Shown: piece after piece, positions 1-12,744 of the stretch
How positions within the stretch are numbered: the stretch's first letter is position 1
Layout: each line of letters starts with the position of its first letter
Origin: Amphirosellinia nigrospora
Lineage: Eukaryota > Ascomycota > Sordariomycetes > Xylariales > Xylariaceae
DNA: 64,000 bases
Reading direction: 5' to 3'
NCBI GenBank assembly: GCA_004123355.1
Contig: SCHM01000004.1
Span: 5,731,017 to 5,795,016, forward strand
Program-made: the position numbers and the translations under genes
Notes under the pieces: model-generated
The model's database searches: none
What the model was told of the DNA's origin: nothing
What the model saw: only the letters and a program-made list of their open reading frames with translations

Positions 1-328
1 TTATATTTATAATTATTTTATTTTTTTATTTTTTAATTTAATATTAATTTAAATATTTATTATTTTTAAATTATAAATTAAAATTATTATTATAAACTTT
101 ATTTAAATATAATTTTTATTAAACTATTTTTTAAAAAATTATAAATTATTATAAATTAATTATTATATTAATATAATAATATAATAATATTTTTATAAAA
201 TATTTATTTATAATTTTTTTTATTTATTTTTTTATTTTTATTATAATATTTTAAATATAATTTTAAATTTTTAAAAATTTTAAAGCTTTAAATTAATTAT
301 AATAAATATATTTTTTAAATTTTTAAAT

Positions 329-562
329 TTTTTTTTTTAAACGTTTTAACTAATTTATAAAGTTTTTTTAAATTTATTAATAAGTTTAAACTTTTTTTAA
401 AAAGTTTTTTTTTTTAAACGTTTTAACTAATTTATAAAATTTTTTTTAAATTTATTAATAAATTTAAGTTTTTTTCGAAAAGTTTTTTTTTTAAACGTTT
501 TAATTAATTTATAAAGTTTTTTTAAACTTATTAATAAATTTAAACTTTTTTAAAAAAAATAA
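329..562. repeat. 77-bp tandem repeat, three copies
   Basis: The landmark AAACGTTTTAA recurs at 339, 416 and 493, an exact 77-base period, each followed by a TAATTTATAAA segment and a TTTATTAATAA segment. Two inverted copies of the same unit lie at about 30,370-30,512, so the array belongs to a dispersed element rather than being a local satellite. Confidence 0.8.
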
Positions 563-624
563 AATCTAAATATATTAAAAAATTAAATATTTTATAATAG
601 CGCTATTATTTAAAATATAAAGTT

Positions 625-765
625 CGTAATTATATTTAAAATTAAAAATAGCTTATTATATTTAAAATTAAAAATAACTTATAATTATATTTAAAATTAA
701 AAATAGCTTATAATTATATTTAAAATTTAAAATAGCTTATAATTATATTTAAAATTTAAATAATA
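625..765. repeat. ~30-bp tandem repeat, about five copies
   Basis: A unit reading roughly AGCTTATAATTATATTTAAA plus AATTAAAAAT repeats about five times with small changes. Simple A/T array of unknown origin, inside the degraded block. Confidence 0.7.
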
Positions 766-1139
766 ATTTATATTTATTAAAAAACTTTTTTAATTTTATT
801 TAAATTAAAAATCGTTTTAAAAATCTTAATATTAAATAAATTTTTTTTACTTAAAATAAAAATTAATTATTTGCTATAATATTTAACTTTTTAATTTTAC
901 TTTATAATTTAAAATTATAATTTAATTATAAAATAATAATATAATTTTAGCATATTATTATTATTAATAAAATAAATATATAAAAAATTATTATATTAAC
1001 GTTTATATTTATAAGTAAATTTATTATTATTATTAACTAAATAGCTAAATATTTTTATAATATAGTTATATAATTATATAAAAAAACAAAATATTATAGT
1101 TAATAAATTAAAATAAAATAATAAGTTTTAGTATAATAA

Positions 1140-1262
1140 CTTATTAAAAAAAAAAAAAACTAATATAACTAGTAATTTAACTTATTTATTAACTTAAATA
1201 TATAGTTTTTTAAAAACTTAAGCATTTTTGCTTTTAAATTAAAAAGCTTTTAGTTTAAATTA
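1140..1262 (-). repeat. Terminal segment of dispersed repeat family A (inverted copy)
   Basis: The segment contains ACTTAAGCATTTTTGCTTTT followed by TTAAAAAGCTTTTAGT. Its reverse complement matches ends found at 6779 (+), 23150 (+), 29772 (+) and the inverted ends near 26873, 32108 and 35200. The conserved edge in the best copies is ACTAAAGGCCTTT. The arrangement in opposing orientations suggests a terminal inverted repeat of a DNA transposon. This copy is the right-hand end of an element whose left part is degraded or lies outside the window. Confidence 0.6.
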
Positions 1263-1629
1263 AATAATAAAGTTTTTTTTTATTTATATAATAATTATTA
1301 TTTGCTTAGCAAGTTTTTTGAAAAATATTTATAACAATAAATTAAACTTTAAATATTAAATATAAAAGTAATAATTTAATTTATAAATTAAATTTTTTAA
1401 ATATTATATATATTTTTTATTATTTTATTATATAGTTATAATATATATAAAATAATAAAAACTTTTTTAAATAAATATTATTATTAAAGCTTATTAAAAC
1501 TAATTAATATTTTAATAATAATAAAAATAATATTTATAAAATTAAAGTTATATTTAAATATTATTTTAACTAAAAAAAAATAATTTCGATTATTTAATTA
1601 AATAAAAAAAATAAAGTTATAAATATAAC

Positions 1630-2200
1630 CGTTAATATTTATATATTATTTTTAATATATAAAAACTTATTAACAAATATTAGTTTAAATATAGCTTTTA
1701 TTTTATATTATAAAAAAAAATTTTTTTTATAAAACTATTTATATTTAAACTTATATTAAAGCAATAAAAATAAAAAGCAAGCGTTTTTATAATAAACTAT
1801 ATAAATAATTAATACTTTAATTTTAATATTAATTTTAACTTTAATATTAACTTTTATTATTAACGCTATTATATTTAACGCACTTATAAATAAATCTTTT
1901 ATTTTTCGCCGAAGTTTTAAGTTATAATTACTTTTAAATAATAATAAAAAAAATAAAATAAATAAAAATATTATTTAATATATATAAAAAAATTATAATT
2001 ATAATATAGTTTAAAAAATTTATTAAAATTAATAAAAGTTTTTTTATGCTTTAATATTTTAATAAAGCTTTTAAAAAGTTTATATTATTAGTAGTTTTTT
2101 TTACGCGAATATTAAAAAAACTACTTAATAATATTTATATTTAATAAATAGCTAAAATATTTTAGTTAAAAAGTTTATTATTAAATCTATTATATATTAT
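1630..2200. repeat. Dispersed repeat family D, copy 1
   Basis: This stretch aligns in the same orientation with 6150-6665. Shared landmarks are AAAACTTATTAA, ATATAGCTTTTATTTTATAT and AATAAAGCTTTTAAAAAGTT. A hairpin at about 2077-2128 lies inside it. A partial inverted copy lies at 31,740-31,905. No coding potential remains. Confidence 0.7.
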
Positions 2201-2653
2201 AATTAAAACTTAAAAACTTAAAAACTTAAAAACTATATTTATTATAAGTAATTTAAAGTTTTAAAAACCGTGTTTATTATAATCGATTTAAAGCTTTAAA
2301 AATTTTAAAAATTTAAAAACTACGCTTAAAATATATAAAAAAATAAAAAATAAACAAAAAAATTATAAACAAATATTTTATAAAAATACTACTATATTTA
2401 TTACGTTAATATAATAGCTAATTTTATAATAATTATAGTTTTTAAAAAATAGCTTAATTATAAAAGTTATAGCTTTAAAGCTAAAAAATATTATTTATTA
2501 ACTATAATAAAAAAAAAAAAAATTTATACGCGTTAACATATATAAAAAGTTACTATATAATAGTTTTAGCTTAAAGCTAAAGTTATAACTTAAGTTATAA
2601 GTTTATTAGCCTAGTTAATTTATAATATTATTTTTTTATTTGTTTATAGTAAC

Positions 2654-3191
2654 GTTTAATTATATTAACCACTATTTTATTGCGTTAAAGCTTTTATAAA
2701 AAAATGCGAAATTAATTAAAATAAAAGCTTAAACTTTTATAGTGGGCTATATACCCTAGCTAGCGTAATATATAGTAGTTACTAGGTAGAACTTAGCCAC
2801 AGTTAAGCTATTGCTATAATTACCCCTTTGTTATAACGAAGATTCGTTAAAAGTTTAACTTTTCCCCTTTAGCTTTACTGCAAAGGTTTTACTTAAAGGG
2901 CTTTAAGCATAAAACTTTAAACCATACGTTATAAGTAGCATAGCTATATATAAAGTACTTAGAAAACATCCACGCTTTTGCTAGCTATAAGGCTTAAACC
3001 CGCAACTTATACTTTAATTAACTTTACGCTTAATTATATTTATTACTTTATTATGTTAAAGCTCTTGCAAAAAAAATGCGAAGTTAACTAAAGTAAAAGC
3101 TTAAACTTTTATAATAAGCTATATACCCTAGCTAGCGTAATATATAGTAGTTATTAAGTAAGACTTAACTATGGTTAAGTTGTTGCTATAA
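2654..3191. repeat. Pair of ~165-bp direct repeats (2654-2819, 3028-3191) with less-mutated spacer
   Basis: Both copies carry GCTATATACCCTAGCTAGCG and then TAATATATAGTAGTTA. They start and end at equivalent positions (166 and 164 bases), and the differences between them are mainly transitions. The 208-bp spacer is clearly richer in G and C than its surroundings (runs such as TTACCCCTTT and AAAGGGCTTTAAGC). It could be the terminal repeats of a short element; no target duplication was found. Confidence 0.7.
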
Positions 3192-3879
3192 CTTTTATAA
3201 ACATAAATATAACTAATAAAGCGTAAAAAATAATTTTTTATTATTAAACTTTATTTAATAATATATTATTACTTTATATTGTTTATTTATTAATATTGTT
3301 GTTTTATATTATTTATATTTAATTATATAAAAAAAGAGGTTTTTTTTTTAGTTTTTTTAGTATTTTTTTCTTTTTTTTTAATTTATTATTTTTATAAATT
3401 TTATTATTTTTAAGCGCTTAATTTATAACTAAATATAAGCTATTTTTTATTTATATAAAATAATAAAAAGCTATTTATTTTTAATATATTTTAAAGCAAA
3501 TATATATTTTAAACTAATATAATTATTAATTAGTTATTTATTAGTTATTTTTATTTTATTTTTATTTTATTTTTATTTTTATTTTTAAAAAAAAACTAAT
3601 CGTTATAAGTTTAAATAGCTTTTTTTTAGCTTATAAACTATTTATTTATTTATTTAATAAAGCTTAAAATTTTTTATATTATAAAATAATTATTTAGCTA
3701 TTTTTTATTTATATAATATATTTTATTTAATAATATATAATATATTTTTTATTAGCTAAAAGTTTTAAGCTTTTTATATTAATATTAAAAATATATATAG
3801 TTTATTTAATATTTTTTAATTATTTTTAAATTTTATTTTTTTAAAGCTATTTTTTTTTATTAATATATTATTAAATATT

Positions 3880-6120
3880 AATAAATATTATAATTTATAC
3901 CGGCTTAAATAAAAAATTAAAATATATATATATTTTTAATAAATATTTTATATTATTTTTTTATTTTTTAGCTATTAATAAACTGTTTTATAATTATTTT
4001 ATATTATTAATATAATTAAAACTTTTAATAAATTATATAAAGCTACGTATATTTTTAATAGTTAAAATAAAATAAATATTTATATATTATATTAATTTAA
4101 TAAGTATTAATTTTTTTGTTTAAATATTATTAGTTTAAAAAACTATTAACGTATTTATTATATAAATTAATAAGTTTTTATAACGTATTAATAAACATTT
4201 AGCTATATAAGCATTTTAGCTATTTTTATTAATTTTCGTACAAATATTATTATTTTTTTTTATATTTTAATAAAATAATAATATTATTATATAAAAAAAA
4301 GATTTATAGCTTTTTTTACGGGCTATAAAACGCGATAAAAATTTATAATATTTTTTATATAATTTTTATTATTATTAGGCCGGAGTTCTTTCGAAATATA
4401 ATAAATATTTAATAATATGCCGATTATTAAAATTCGAAAAATAATTAATCGTATAATATATATTTAATTTAAATTCGTAAAAATTTCTATTTAAATTAAA
4501 TAATATTAAAAATATAGCTAATTAATTATTATATAAATATAATATATTATTTATTAAAATTAATTAAGCTTTAAATTTTATATAATAATTATTTAATTTT
4601 TAAATATATTTTAATTATTAAATTAATTATTAATAAGTTTTATATAAAAATCTTAATAAATATTAAAAATAATTTAAGTTTATATAAAATATAATTATAG
4701 TTAAAATATTTATAAAACGGATATTTATAATTTTATATAAATATTATAAATAACTAAATATTATTTAATAAAATTTAAAAATAATAATTATTATTTAATT
4801 ATTTTATTATATAGTTATTTATTTTATTATATAGTTATTTTATTTTATTATATATTATTTAGCTAAATTAATTATTTATTATTTTAATATAAAAATGTTA
4901 TTTATTTATTAATTAAAAAATTAAAATAATAAAAAATAATTAACTATATAAAAAAAGTTTAAATTAAATTAAATATTTTAATTATTATATAATATATTAT
5001 ATAAAAATATTTATTATTTTTAATTTTATATAATTATAAAAATTATTATTTATTAAATTTAAATTATATTAATACGCGCGGGCAAAGGGTGTGCGCGTAC
5101 GCGCACATAGCACACACTTGCCCTGGCGGCGCGCACCAGCCACTACGTGGCTAGTGCCTAGTTTATGCGTGTAGCTCCGCCACACACACATATACAAATA
5201 TTATTTAAACTATAAGATTTATAAAATCTAAAAACTTCGTCTTTATCTTTTTTTAATATATAAATTTTACTTATACTTACCATATTATATACGCTAAAAA
5301 ATATAAAATTATTATTTTTTATATAATTTATTTATTATATAAACTTTAATTTTTAAATATTAATTTTTAGTTTTTTAAAACGGTTATAATAATAAATAAA
5401 TCGATAAATTAGCTTAAGTTTATATTATTTATATTAAAAAATTTTTTTTTTATATTATTTTATATTATATATAATATTATAATAATATTAAAAAATATTA
5501 AAAAAAGCTTTTAAAAAAACTAGGTTTTATTTATACGATTTAAAATATATTATTTTATAATTTTATTTAAAAATTTAATTAAAATATTTTAAAATTATTT
5601 AATAAACTTTCGATTTAAATATTATAAAAATACTAAATTATAAGCTTAATATATTAAATATAATATATATTAAATTAAAATAATTTTTTATAATTATTTT
5701 AAATATAATTAATTTAATTATAAAAAAAATAAATAATATTAAAATATTAAATTTATTATTTTAATTTAAAATAGCTTAACTTTAAAAAATAAATTATAAA
5801 GTAAACTAATATATTATATAAAAAATAAACAAATTTAAATTAAAAAATATTTATTATATAAAAAAAATAAAATTAAAAAATTAAAAAAGCTATTAAAAAC
5901 TAAATAAATAATAAAATATAGTTAAATAGTCGTTATAAAAAAAAATATTATAAATAAATATATTATAAAATTTATAATAAGCTTAAATATAAATATATAT
6001 ATATTAAAATAAAAAAAATATTTAAAAAATAATTTTAATTAAATTAATTAATTTTTTATATTATAATTAAATTATTTTAATTATTTATATAAAAGTACTA
6101 AAAAATAGCTAAAATATTTA
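3880..6120 (+). repeat. Dispersed repeat family C, copy 1 (with an insertion at 5069-5287)
   Basis: It aligns with 27,380-29,190 in the same orientation and with 17,650-19,460 inverted. Landmarks shared by the copies include TATAGCTAATTAATTATTA near 4510, the TTAAATTATA junction near 5068, and the ATAATAAAATATAGT segment near 5910. It is heavily RIP-degraded; the original class cannot be told. The other two copies lack the GC-rich insertion, which gives an empty site for it. Confidence 0.7.
5069..5287. mobile_element. Short GC-rich hairpin element inserted in a family C repeat (about 219 bp)
   Basis: Its left half (5071-5195) is very GC-rich inside A/T sequence. It contains a perfect 16-bp palindrome GTGCGCGTACGCGCAC at 5091-5106. 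A second palindrome, 5134-5156, has arms GCCAC/GTGGC extended to CAC and GTG ends, and matches the core at 19,584-19,606. The sequences AAATTATA|CG at 28.31 kb and, inverted, near 18.52 kb are the unoccupied target. Comparison puts the insertion at about 5069-5287 with a duplicated TATA (or TA) on each side. The right half is AT-rich and includes TTTTACTTATACTTACC, similar to a segment of the 19.6-kb element. It has no ORF and is non-autonomous. Confidence 0.65.
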
Positions 6121-6149
6121 TATAGCTAAAATGTTTATATAATACGTTA

Positions 6150-6665
6150 ATTATTAATATTTAATATATTATTTTTAATATTTATAAAAACTTATTAATA
6201 AATAATAAAATAAATATAGCTTTTATTTTATATTGCTAAAAAAAAAAAGTTTTTTAAAAAAATATTTATATTTAATTTTACGCTTAAAATAACAAAAATA
6301 AAAATTAAATGCTTTTATAATAAACTATATAAAATAATTATTAATACCCCGGCTTTAATATTAATTTTTACTAATATTTTTATTATTAATACGTTTATAA
6401 ATAAAATAATAATAAATATAAAATAAACATAATATTATTTAATAATATTATATAAATAAATTTATAAATATAGCTTAAATAACTTAGTTTATTAAAATTA
6501 AGAAAAAATTTTTATGTTTTAATATTTTAATAAAGCTTTTAAAAAGTTTATATTATTAATAGCTTTTTTATATAAAGCGTAAAAAAAGCTATTTAATAAT
6601 ATTTATATTTTAATAAATAGTTAATATATTATTAGTTAAAAAATTTATTATTAAATTTATTATTT
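6150..6665. repeat. Dispersed repeat family D, copy 2
   Basis: Direct copy of 1630-2200, with the same order of landmarks and the same hairpin (about 6563-6606: ATTAATAGC ... GCTATTTAAT with T-rich and A-rich arms). RIP has changed the two copies differently. Confidence 0.7.
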
Positions 6666-6774
6666 AAATTTAATAATAAATTTTTTTCTTTAATTAAGCT
6701 TTATTTTATAACTTATATAATTTTTTTAAAGCTTTTATATAGTTTATATAATAATATTTAAAAAATATATAATT

Positions 6775-8690
6775 ATATACTAAAGGCCTTTGAGTTAAGG
6801 GCAAGGAAGCTTGAGTTTTTAAGATTTATAAGTATACCCTAGCAAGTTAAGGTTGCCGGCTATATCGGCGTAGTTTTTCCGAACAGGTTATTTTTAACGC
6901 GTTTTATTATTCTGCTTTAATTTATAAAAGCTTTTTTTCCCGCGTAACTACGTTAATAATATTTATTTTTTTTTAATAGTAATAATATATACTAAAGCTA
7001 TATTATCGTTTTATAAGTAGATTATAAGATTTATTCGATTTTTTCGCTATAATAATAATATATATTTAATAAAATAATAACCGGTAAATATTTAATCCTT
7101 TTTATAGCAATTTTTTTATATATTATTATTATATAATAAATTATTCTTTATTTGTTTTTTTTTTAAGCTTTTTGCTAAATATAAAAATATTATTTTTTTT
7201 AAAAAATCGATTTTTTTTTTTTTTTTTTCGATATTTTAAATAAATAATATAATAAAAATTCGGTAATAGCGAAATAAACATATTTTATACGTTTTTAAAT
7301 ATAATATATATTTAGTAATTTTTTTTAAATATAAAACAAAATAACGATTATTTTTTGCTAAATAAAATAGCTTAATAAATAACTAATATTTTAAATAGTT
7401 TATATTATTTTATTAGTTTATTGTTTATATATAAAGTTAAAAATAAAATAGTAGCTTTTAAAACTTAGTTCGTTTTATATTCGATAAACCGGTATTAAAA
7501 TCGTTAGATTTAAATATATTTATAAGCGGTAGCTTACGTAAAATATTAGTAAAAAAACTATTAATAGTTATAAAATATTATATAGTATAGCTTAACTTTT
7601 ATATAATTTTATATTATATTTTTCGATAATATTATATAGAACTTTTATATAATAGTTTTATTAATATAAACTATATTTATTTAATTTTAAGCTTATTATT
7701 AATAGTTTTATTTGTTATTATTTATAATATAACTATAATATTAAACGTTAGTTTTTTTAAAAAAAAAAATTCTTAGTTATAAAATATAATTTTATAACTT
7801 AAAAAATTACTTATAAATAATCTTTTTATAGTTTTCGAAATATTATATTATAAAACTAACTATAAAATAATTAATTATAATAAACTATATAATAAAAAAA
7901 ACAAAAATAAAATATAATAAACTATTAATTAATATATAATTATTTAATTATTATTTAATTATAACGTTTAATATATAATAAATTAAATTATTATTTAATA
8001 AAAAATAATATTTAAAATAATAATAATAATAAAATAAATAAATTATATATATTATAATAATAGTTAAAACTAAAAATATAATTAATAACTAAAGTTCGTA
8101 AATAAATAAATAATATTTATAAACAAAAAAATATATAAAAAATAATAAATAAATAAAAAAAAATAAATATTTACTAATAAGTTATATTTAAAAATAAATA
8201 AAAATTACTTATTATCGAAAAAAATAAACTCGGCTAAAAATAATACTAATAAGCTTAAATAAATCTTTAAAAAAAGCTTTAAAAAGCGAAATAAAATATA
8301 AATAAAATAAGACTTCGGAATAAAATAAGTTAAATAAAGCTTAAATAACTAATTAGCAATTAATAATTAATAATAATAAGGTTATAAATTCTAAATCTAT
8401 TATTTTTAATATTAAAATATAAATAGTTATAATAAATAAATAAATATTTTCTAAAAAGTTGCTTAAATTATTAATATTAAATAAAAAATAAAAACATAAA
8501 ATATAAAACTTTAAATGCTAGATTATACGTTAAATATAAAAATAAAAAAAAGCCTTAAATAATAAAATAGTTCTTAATTAAAATAAAGAATTTCCTATTT
8601 AAAATATAAAACCGGATAAGAAAATTTTTTTATCAACAAAAAAAACCTTCCTTTTACTTAGTCGTACCTCCTTTATAAAACTTAAGCATT
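6775..8690 (+). mobile_element. 1.9-kb degraded transposon unit, family A/B, intact-site copy
   Basis: It opens with the family A end (ACTAAAGGCCTTT at 6779, then GCCGGCTATAT and TTTTTCCGAA) and closes with AAGGAGGTACGAC read on the minus strand at about 8660-8690. The same unit occurs inverted at 32,460-35,205, where an 800-bp palindrome interrupts it. A third, partial right end lies at about 31,080-31,205. It still has scattered G/C near its left end, but no coding frame is left. The class cannot be assigned beyond a probable TIR DNA transposon. Confidence 0.65.
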
Positions 8691-8864
8691 ATTAATTAAA
8701 CTTTTATATAAAAATATAATATAAAATATATTAAAATAATTAAATTTTTTTATTAATATTATAAAAAACTAAAATATAATATAAAAAATATAATTTATAT
8801 AATTAAATTAAAATTTATTTTTATTTTTATTAATTTATATTTTTTAGCTTAAAATAATTAATTA

Positions 8865-9150
8865 ATATTAAATAGCTAAAAAATATATTTATATATAATA
8901 ATAAATAAATAAATTAATAAATTTTAATTTTATTTTTATAAAATTATTTATTAAATTAAGTTTTTATATAAAAAGATTTTTTATATACAAAAAACTTTTT
9001 TATTATAATATATTATATAATTAAATTAAGCGGATATATTAGCTTTATTTTTTATAAAACAATTAATATTAAATTTATTAATTAATTATTATATTAATTA
9101 ATATTAATATATTAACTTTAATATATAAATAATATTATAATTATAATATT
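8865..9150. mobile_element. LTR-like dispersed direct repeat, copy 1 (fossil)
   Basis: About 285 bp ending in a TAAATAATATTATAATTATA segment. It recurs in the same orientation at 15,100-15,380 and 20,205-20,490, with a partial match at about 31,905-31,990. Spacings of roughly 5 to 6 kb between direct copies fit solo or paired LTRs of an old, fully broken retroelement, but the ends are too degraded to be sure. Confidence 0.4.
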
Positions 9151-10507
9151 AAAACTTAATTATTTTTTATTATAAAAAGCTAAAATAATTATAATAATTA
9201 TTTTTATTTATTTTAAATTATTTTTATTTTTAATTAATTTATATTAAAGTTTTAATATAATAATTATTATATTAATTATTTTAAAGCTTTTAAAAATATA
9301 TATAATTATTATATTATTAATATAAATAAAATAAATATTTTATTTTTTAAAAATAATAAAATATATAAAATATTAATTTTAAATTAATTTTATTTAATAA
9401 TTTTAAAAGTTTTTTTTATTATAATAAAAAAACTTTTATAAGTTATAAAAAATTATAATAATTTAACTATTATATTTATTTTTTATAATTAATATATATA
9501 TATATATATAAACTTTTTTAATAAATTTTATATTAATAAAAATATTTAATATTATATTATTTATATTTAAAATTAAATTTAATAATAATTATTATTAAAT
9601 TTTTAATAATATTTTTATTAAAATATTTATATAAATATTTTTTTTATTATAATTTAGGTTTTAATTTTATTTATTATTAATTAAACTTTATATTTATTAT
9701 AATATTTATATTTATTAAATTTATATATATATATTATATATAATTAAAAACTAATTTATTTAACGTTAAATTTTTAAATTTTTTTTTAAGTTTTTATTTT
9801 TTAATAATTTTATAAATAAATATATTTTATATGTTTAAAATAATTTTTAATAAATATAAATCGAACTTTTTATTTTACTATAAAAATAAAAATAAAATTT
9901 AATAATATATATATTTTTTTAAAATAATAGTTTTTATAAATAAACTTTAAAATAATATATTATTAGTTTAAAAAACTTTTTTTTTATTTAAAGTTTATAT
10001 TAATATTTAATATTTATAATTATAAAAATAATAAATAATAAAGTTTTATAAAATATTTTTTTTTATTTTATTTAAAGTTTTTATTAATATTTAATATTTA
10101 TAATTAAATAAATAATAAATTTTTAAATTTTATAAAAATATTTTTTATAAATTAATATTATTTTTTTAATATTTAATATTTAAATTTAATATTATAATAT
10201 TTAAAAAAACTTTTTAATAGTTTAATTTTTTTATATTATAATAATTGTTTTTTTATTTATAATAAATAATTTATATAATTAAACTATATTAAAATATATA
10301 ATTTATAATTTAATAAATTAATTTAAAAATATAAATTTATTTTAATTTTAATATAAATAATTAAATTAATTTTAATTTATATTTAAATTAATAAATTTTT
10401 ATTTTATTATAATTAAATTAAATAATATAATTTTTAATAATTTTAATATATAAATATATTAAAAAAAATTTTAAATTAATATATAAATAATTTTTTAATA
10501 TATAATT
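9151..10507. other. Degraded A/T sequence without a recognisable feature
   Basis: I see only A/T-rich, RIP-like sequence. No tandem array, GC island or copy of the families listed here was recognised. Confidence 0.6.
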
Positions 10508-11064
10508 TATTACGCGTAAATAAAAAAACTTAATGCTTTTTAAAGCATTAAAGTTATTTTATAGCTATATATAGCTATAACTAATAACTATAATATACTT
10601 TATTTAAAAGTAAATTATATATTTACTTTATTTATATAAAATAAATTATTTAATTATTATATAAAATAAGTTATTTAATTATTAATTATAGCTTTATATA
10701 TAAAAATAAATAATAGTTATAAATTATTATTATTATTACTTTTATAATATTATTAAACTTATAAATATTATAATATATATATTTATTTTAAGCTTTTTAT
10801 ATTAAATAATATAATAAACTAAATTTATTATATAATAATATAAAAATATAAATAGCGTTTTTTTTTAATTTTTTTTCGAAATAATAAATACGTTATTAAA
10901 TTAAATTAATATTAACGCTATAAATTAACCGTTTTATAACTTTTAATTATAACTAATTATGTTTTTTTAAATTTTAAATATTATTTAAAACTATTTATAT
11001 TATTTATAACTTTTATTTATAATTAAATATATATTTAAAAATATTATTTATATTTTTAACACGG

Positions 11065-11623
11065 AAAAACAGTAGGACCATACAAGTTATATAATTTAGC
11101 CCGTATTATAAGCTATATTATAAATATAGCCCCACTTACCCCTAGCAGCCCGTATTAAGTACCGGCGGGCAAAAAATACAGCCATTACCCTTAATAGCAT
11201 GGTTAAAAATAGCAGGCTTATTACTAGTGCTTGTTCTATAGCTATTTACTAGCTATAATTTATAGCTATTATACTAATTAAACTTATTGCTACTTAATTA
11301 GCTAAACTTATAAACTTAACCCATTAAGGCCTTATACGTTATTTAACCCCTCGTTTTTATAAAGACTTAAATAGCACTATTTTTAATAATAAATAAAATT
11401 TTTGGTTTAACGCGCCTAAAAATCGAACCCTTTACCCCTTAGTTTATAATGGGTTATAACGCGCCACTAGTACTATACTACCCGTAATACCGCTTAATTA
11501 AAACGTATCGCTAACTACCATTTAATATAAAAAAACAGTAAGACCACATAAATTATATAATTTAGCCCGTATTATAAGCTATATTATAAATATAACCTTA
11601 TTTACCTTTAACGGCCCGTATTA
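11065..11623. mobile_element. 559-bp element with 93-bp terminal direct repeats
   Basis: 11,065-11,157 and 11,531-11,623 are direct repeats of identical length; shared core TATAATTTAGCCCGTATTAT. They enclose 373 bp that keep far more G/C than the flanks. The shape (short terminal direct repeats, no ORF) resembles a miniature terminal-repeat (TRIM-like) fossil. No clear target duplication was found. A tRNA-like segment lies inside on the minus strand. Confidence 0.5.
11418..11484 (-). other. tRNA-like segment (possible SINE or tRNA relic)
   Basis: On the minus strand the segment reads like the internal part of a tRNA. A D-arm-like TAGTATAGTACTAGTGGCGC is followed by a small TTATAA/TTATAA hairpin and then GGGTTCGATTTTT, close to the pol III B-box GGTTCGANTCC. 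Proper acceptor-stem pairing is not visible, so it is not called as a functional tRNA gene. Confidence 0.3.
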
Positions 11624-11865
11624 GTTTTATTTATTTTTATTAACTATATTAACTATATATAACCGATTTATATTTTATATATAAACTAAATATATTTAAT
11701 TACGCGTAAACTTTTTATTTATTTATATATATATTATATATAATTAATTTATTTTATATAATAAATATAATATAACTATTAATGTTTTATTTATTTAATT
11801 TATTAAAAACTATATATAATTAATTTATATTTTATATATAAATTAAACTATAAAATTTAAAATAT

Positions 11866-12062
11866 AAACTTTAAAACATAAACTTTAAAACATAAATTTA
11901 AATATATAAACTTAAATATATAAACTTTAATTTATATAAACTTTAATTTATATAAACTTATATAAACTTATATTTATATAAACTTTTATAAATTTATAAA
12001 CTTTTTTATAAACTTTTTATAAATTTATAAACTTTTTTATAAACTTTTATAAACTTATATAA
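11866..12062. repeat. Low-complexity tandem array of ATAAACTT-type units
   Basis: Repeated short units (ATAAACTTTAA, TATATAAACTT, TATAAACTTTT) with variable spacing; degenerate and A/T only. Confidence 0.6.
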
Positions 12063-12744
12063 AATTAAATAAAAAATAATAATATTAATAATATAAATAA
12101 ATTTATAATTAATATTTATAGCTAAAATATATAGCTTAATTAATATTAAATTAAAGCTATTAAAGTTAATAAAATTTTTATATATATATAATATTTATTA
12201 TACGTAAATAAAAAACCTAATGTTTTTAAAATATTAAAATTATTTTATAATTATATATAATTATAATTAATAATTATAACATATTTTATTTAAAAATAAA
12301 TTATATAGTTATTTTATTTATATAAAATAAATTATTTAATTATTATAAAAGTAAATTATTTTTATTAATTATAGTTTTATATATATAAAATAAATAATAA
12401 CCATAGGTTATTATTATTATTTATAATAATTAAACTTATAAATATTATAATATATATTTTTATTTTAAGCTTTTTATATTATAATTTTTTAAATTATTTT
12501 TTATAAATTTATTATTATTTAAATTAGTTTTTTATTTAGTTTAATTTAATATTTTAATAAAATTTATTAATAATAAACTTTTTTAATTTATTATTTTTTT
12601 ATTTATAAAAAATATTAATTATTATTTAATTATATTTTAATAATTAATTTAATTAAATTTTTTTATATTTTTATTTATTTGTTTTTAAAAATTATTTTTA
12701 AATTTATTTTTATTATTATTAAATAACACGAAATTTAAAATAGT

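Larger units (their letters stand above)
10508..12481. mobile_element. Region bounded by ~300-bp direct repeats (10508-10812 and 12188-12481), nested fossil
   Basis: The two boundary repeats share CGTAAATAAAAAAC-type starts, a TATATATAGCTATAACTAAT block and TTTATTTTAAGCTTTTTATA ends, in the same orientation. Between them lies the 93-bp direct-repeat element at 11,065-11,623. Direct terminal repeats about 2 kb apart resemble a short or internally deleted LTR-type element. It is old and broken, and no protein-coding part is visible. Confidence 0.4.

Noticed and set aside
1-600. Telomere or subtelomere at the left edge
   Set aside because: No TTAGGG or CCCTAA array is present; the 77-bp array recurs internally near 30.4 kb.
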